5,313 bases of DNA from JBMNNU01 sp050942695 (lineage in GTDB: Bacteria > Chloroflexota > UBA6077): assembly GCA_050942695.1 (NCBI GenBank), contig JBMNNU010000234.1, forward strand, positions 1 through 5,313, written 5' to 3'. This document shows positions 5,212-5,313 of the stretch, in pieces (position 1 is the stretch's first letter; each line of letters starts with the position of its first letter). The translations under genes were made by a program, and so were the position numbers. The notes below the pieces were generated by a model. The model ran no database searches, had not been told where the DNA came from, and saw only the letters and a program-made list of their open reading frames with translations.

Positions 5212-5251
5212 ATGTAGGGGCCGTGTGACGCGAGCGAGCGCAGCGTCACAC
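5212..5251. repeat. TGTAGGGGC-hairpin unit, copy 1
   Basis: The 12-mer ATGTAGGGGCCG (5212-5223) leads into a perfect 9-bp hairpin, GTGTGACGC (5223-5231) with GCGTCACAC (5243-5251), around an 11-base loop GAGCGAGCGCA. It is one of two adjacent units with the same leader but a different stem sequence. Confidence 0.65.
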
Positions 5252-5270
5252 TCTGCCAGCCCTCCAGATG

Positions 5271-5297
5271 ATGTAGGGGCCGGCGGCTCTGCCGGCC
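5271..5297. repeat. TGTAGGGGC-hairpin unit, copy 2
   Basis: The same 12-mer ATGTAGGGGCCG (5271-5282) recurs 59 bases after copy 1 and leads into a perfect 7-bp stem, GGCCGGC (5278-5284) with GCCGGCC (5291-5297), with loop GGCTCT. The leader is conserved and the stem differs but stays paired, the pattern expected if structure rather than sequence is preserved. Confidence 0.65.
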
Positions 5298-5313
5298 AGG
5301 CACCACTTGAATG

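Noticed and set aside
5076..5306. Minus-strand 76-residue open frame (RAGGTPALPG end)
   Set aside because: It runs entirely through the palindromic repeat block, and the peptide is the typical translation of such repeats, not a protein.

Overview
All genes I can support lie on the minus strand, so transcription runs from high to low coordinates. The GC-rich base composition (judged by eye), the intergenic TGTAGGGGC-plus-hairpin and GGGAGCGCG palindromic repeats, and the gene families suggest a Chloroflexi-type bacterium, perhaps related to Thermobaculum or another thermophilic or soil lineage. That placement is inference from recalled patterns, not a database match. No RNA gene, CRISPR array, insertion sequence or phage gene was seen.

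Layout in transcription order. (1) 5083-5297 is a non-coding block of palindromic repeats: one composite element with nested hairpins, one free hairpin and two tandem TGTAGGGGC units. (2) 4302-4922 encodes a membrane-anchored or secreted protein with a helical, HEAT-like C-terminus. (3) Four bases later, 3125-4297 encodes a lipoprotein with a Ser/Thr/Pro-rich linker and two tandem beta-sandwich domains of DUF4352 type. These two genes form a probable operon that ends at a strong hairpin terminator (3042-3097). (4) After a regulatory-looking intergenic region comes a STAND/AAA-type signalling ATPase (1327-2796). Its reading frame breaks at about 1420 and continues in the -1 frame as a second ORF (686-1420) carrying the rest of a GNAT-like domain and a C-terminal helix-turn-helix. 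Joined, they would form one regulator of about 703 residues. (5) 32-418 encodes a small single-domain cupin that follows the regulator after 267 bases, with its own candidate promoter and palindrome.

How the genes might work together: the ATPase-GNAT-HTH protein looks like a one-polypeptide switch regulator (NTPase switch, ligand-sensing or degenerate acetyltransferase domain, DNA-binding HTH). The cupin is the nearest downstream gene and a possible target or partner. The lipoprotein pair is probably a separate cell-surface function, insulated by the terminator. The most interesting points are the frame break inside the regulator, its unusual domain order, the in-frame internal start with a perfect Shine-Dalgarno in the HEAT-like gene, and the structured repeat block.
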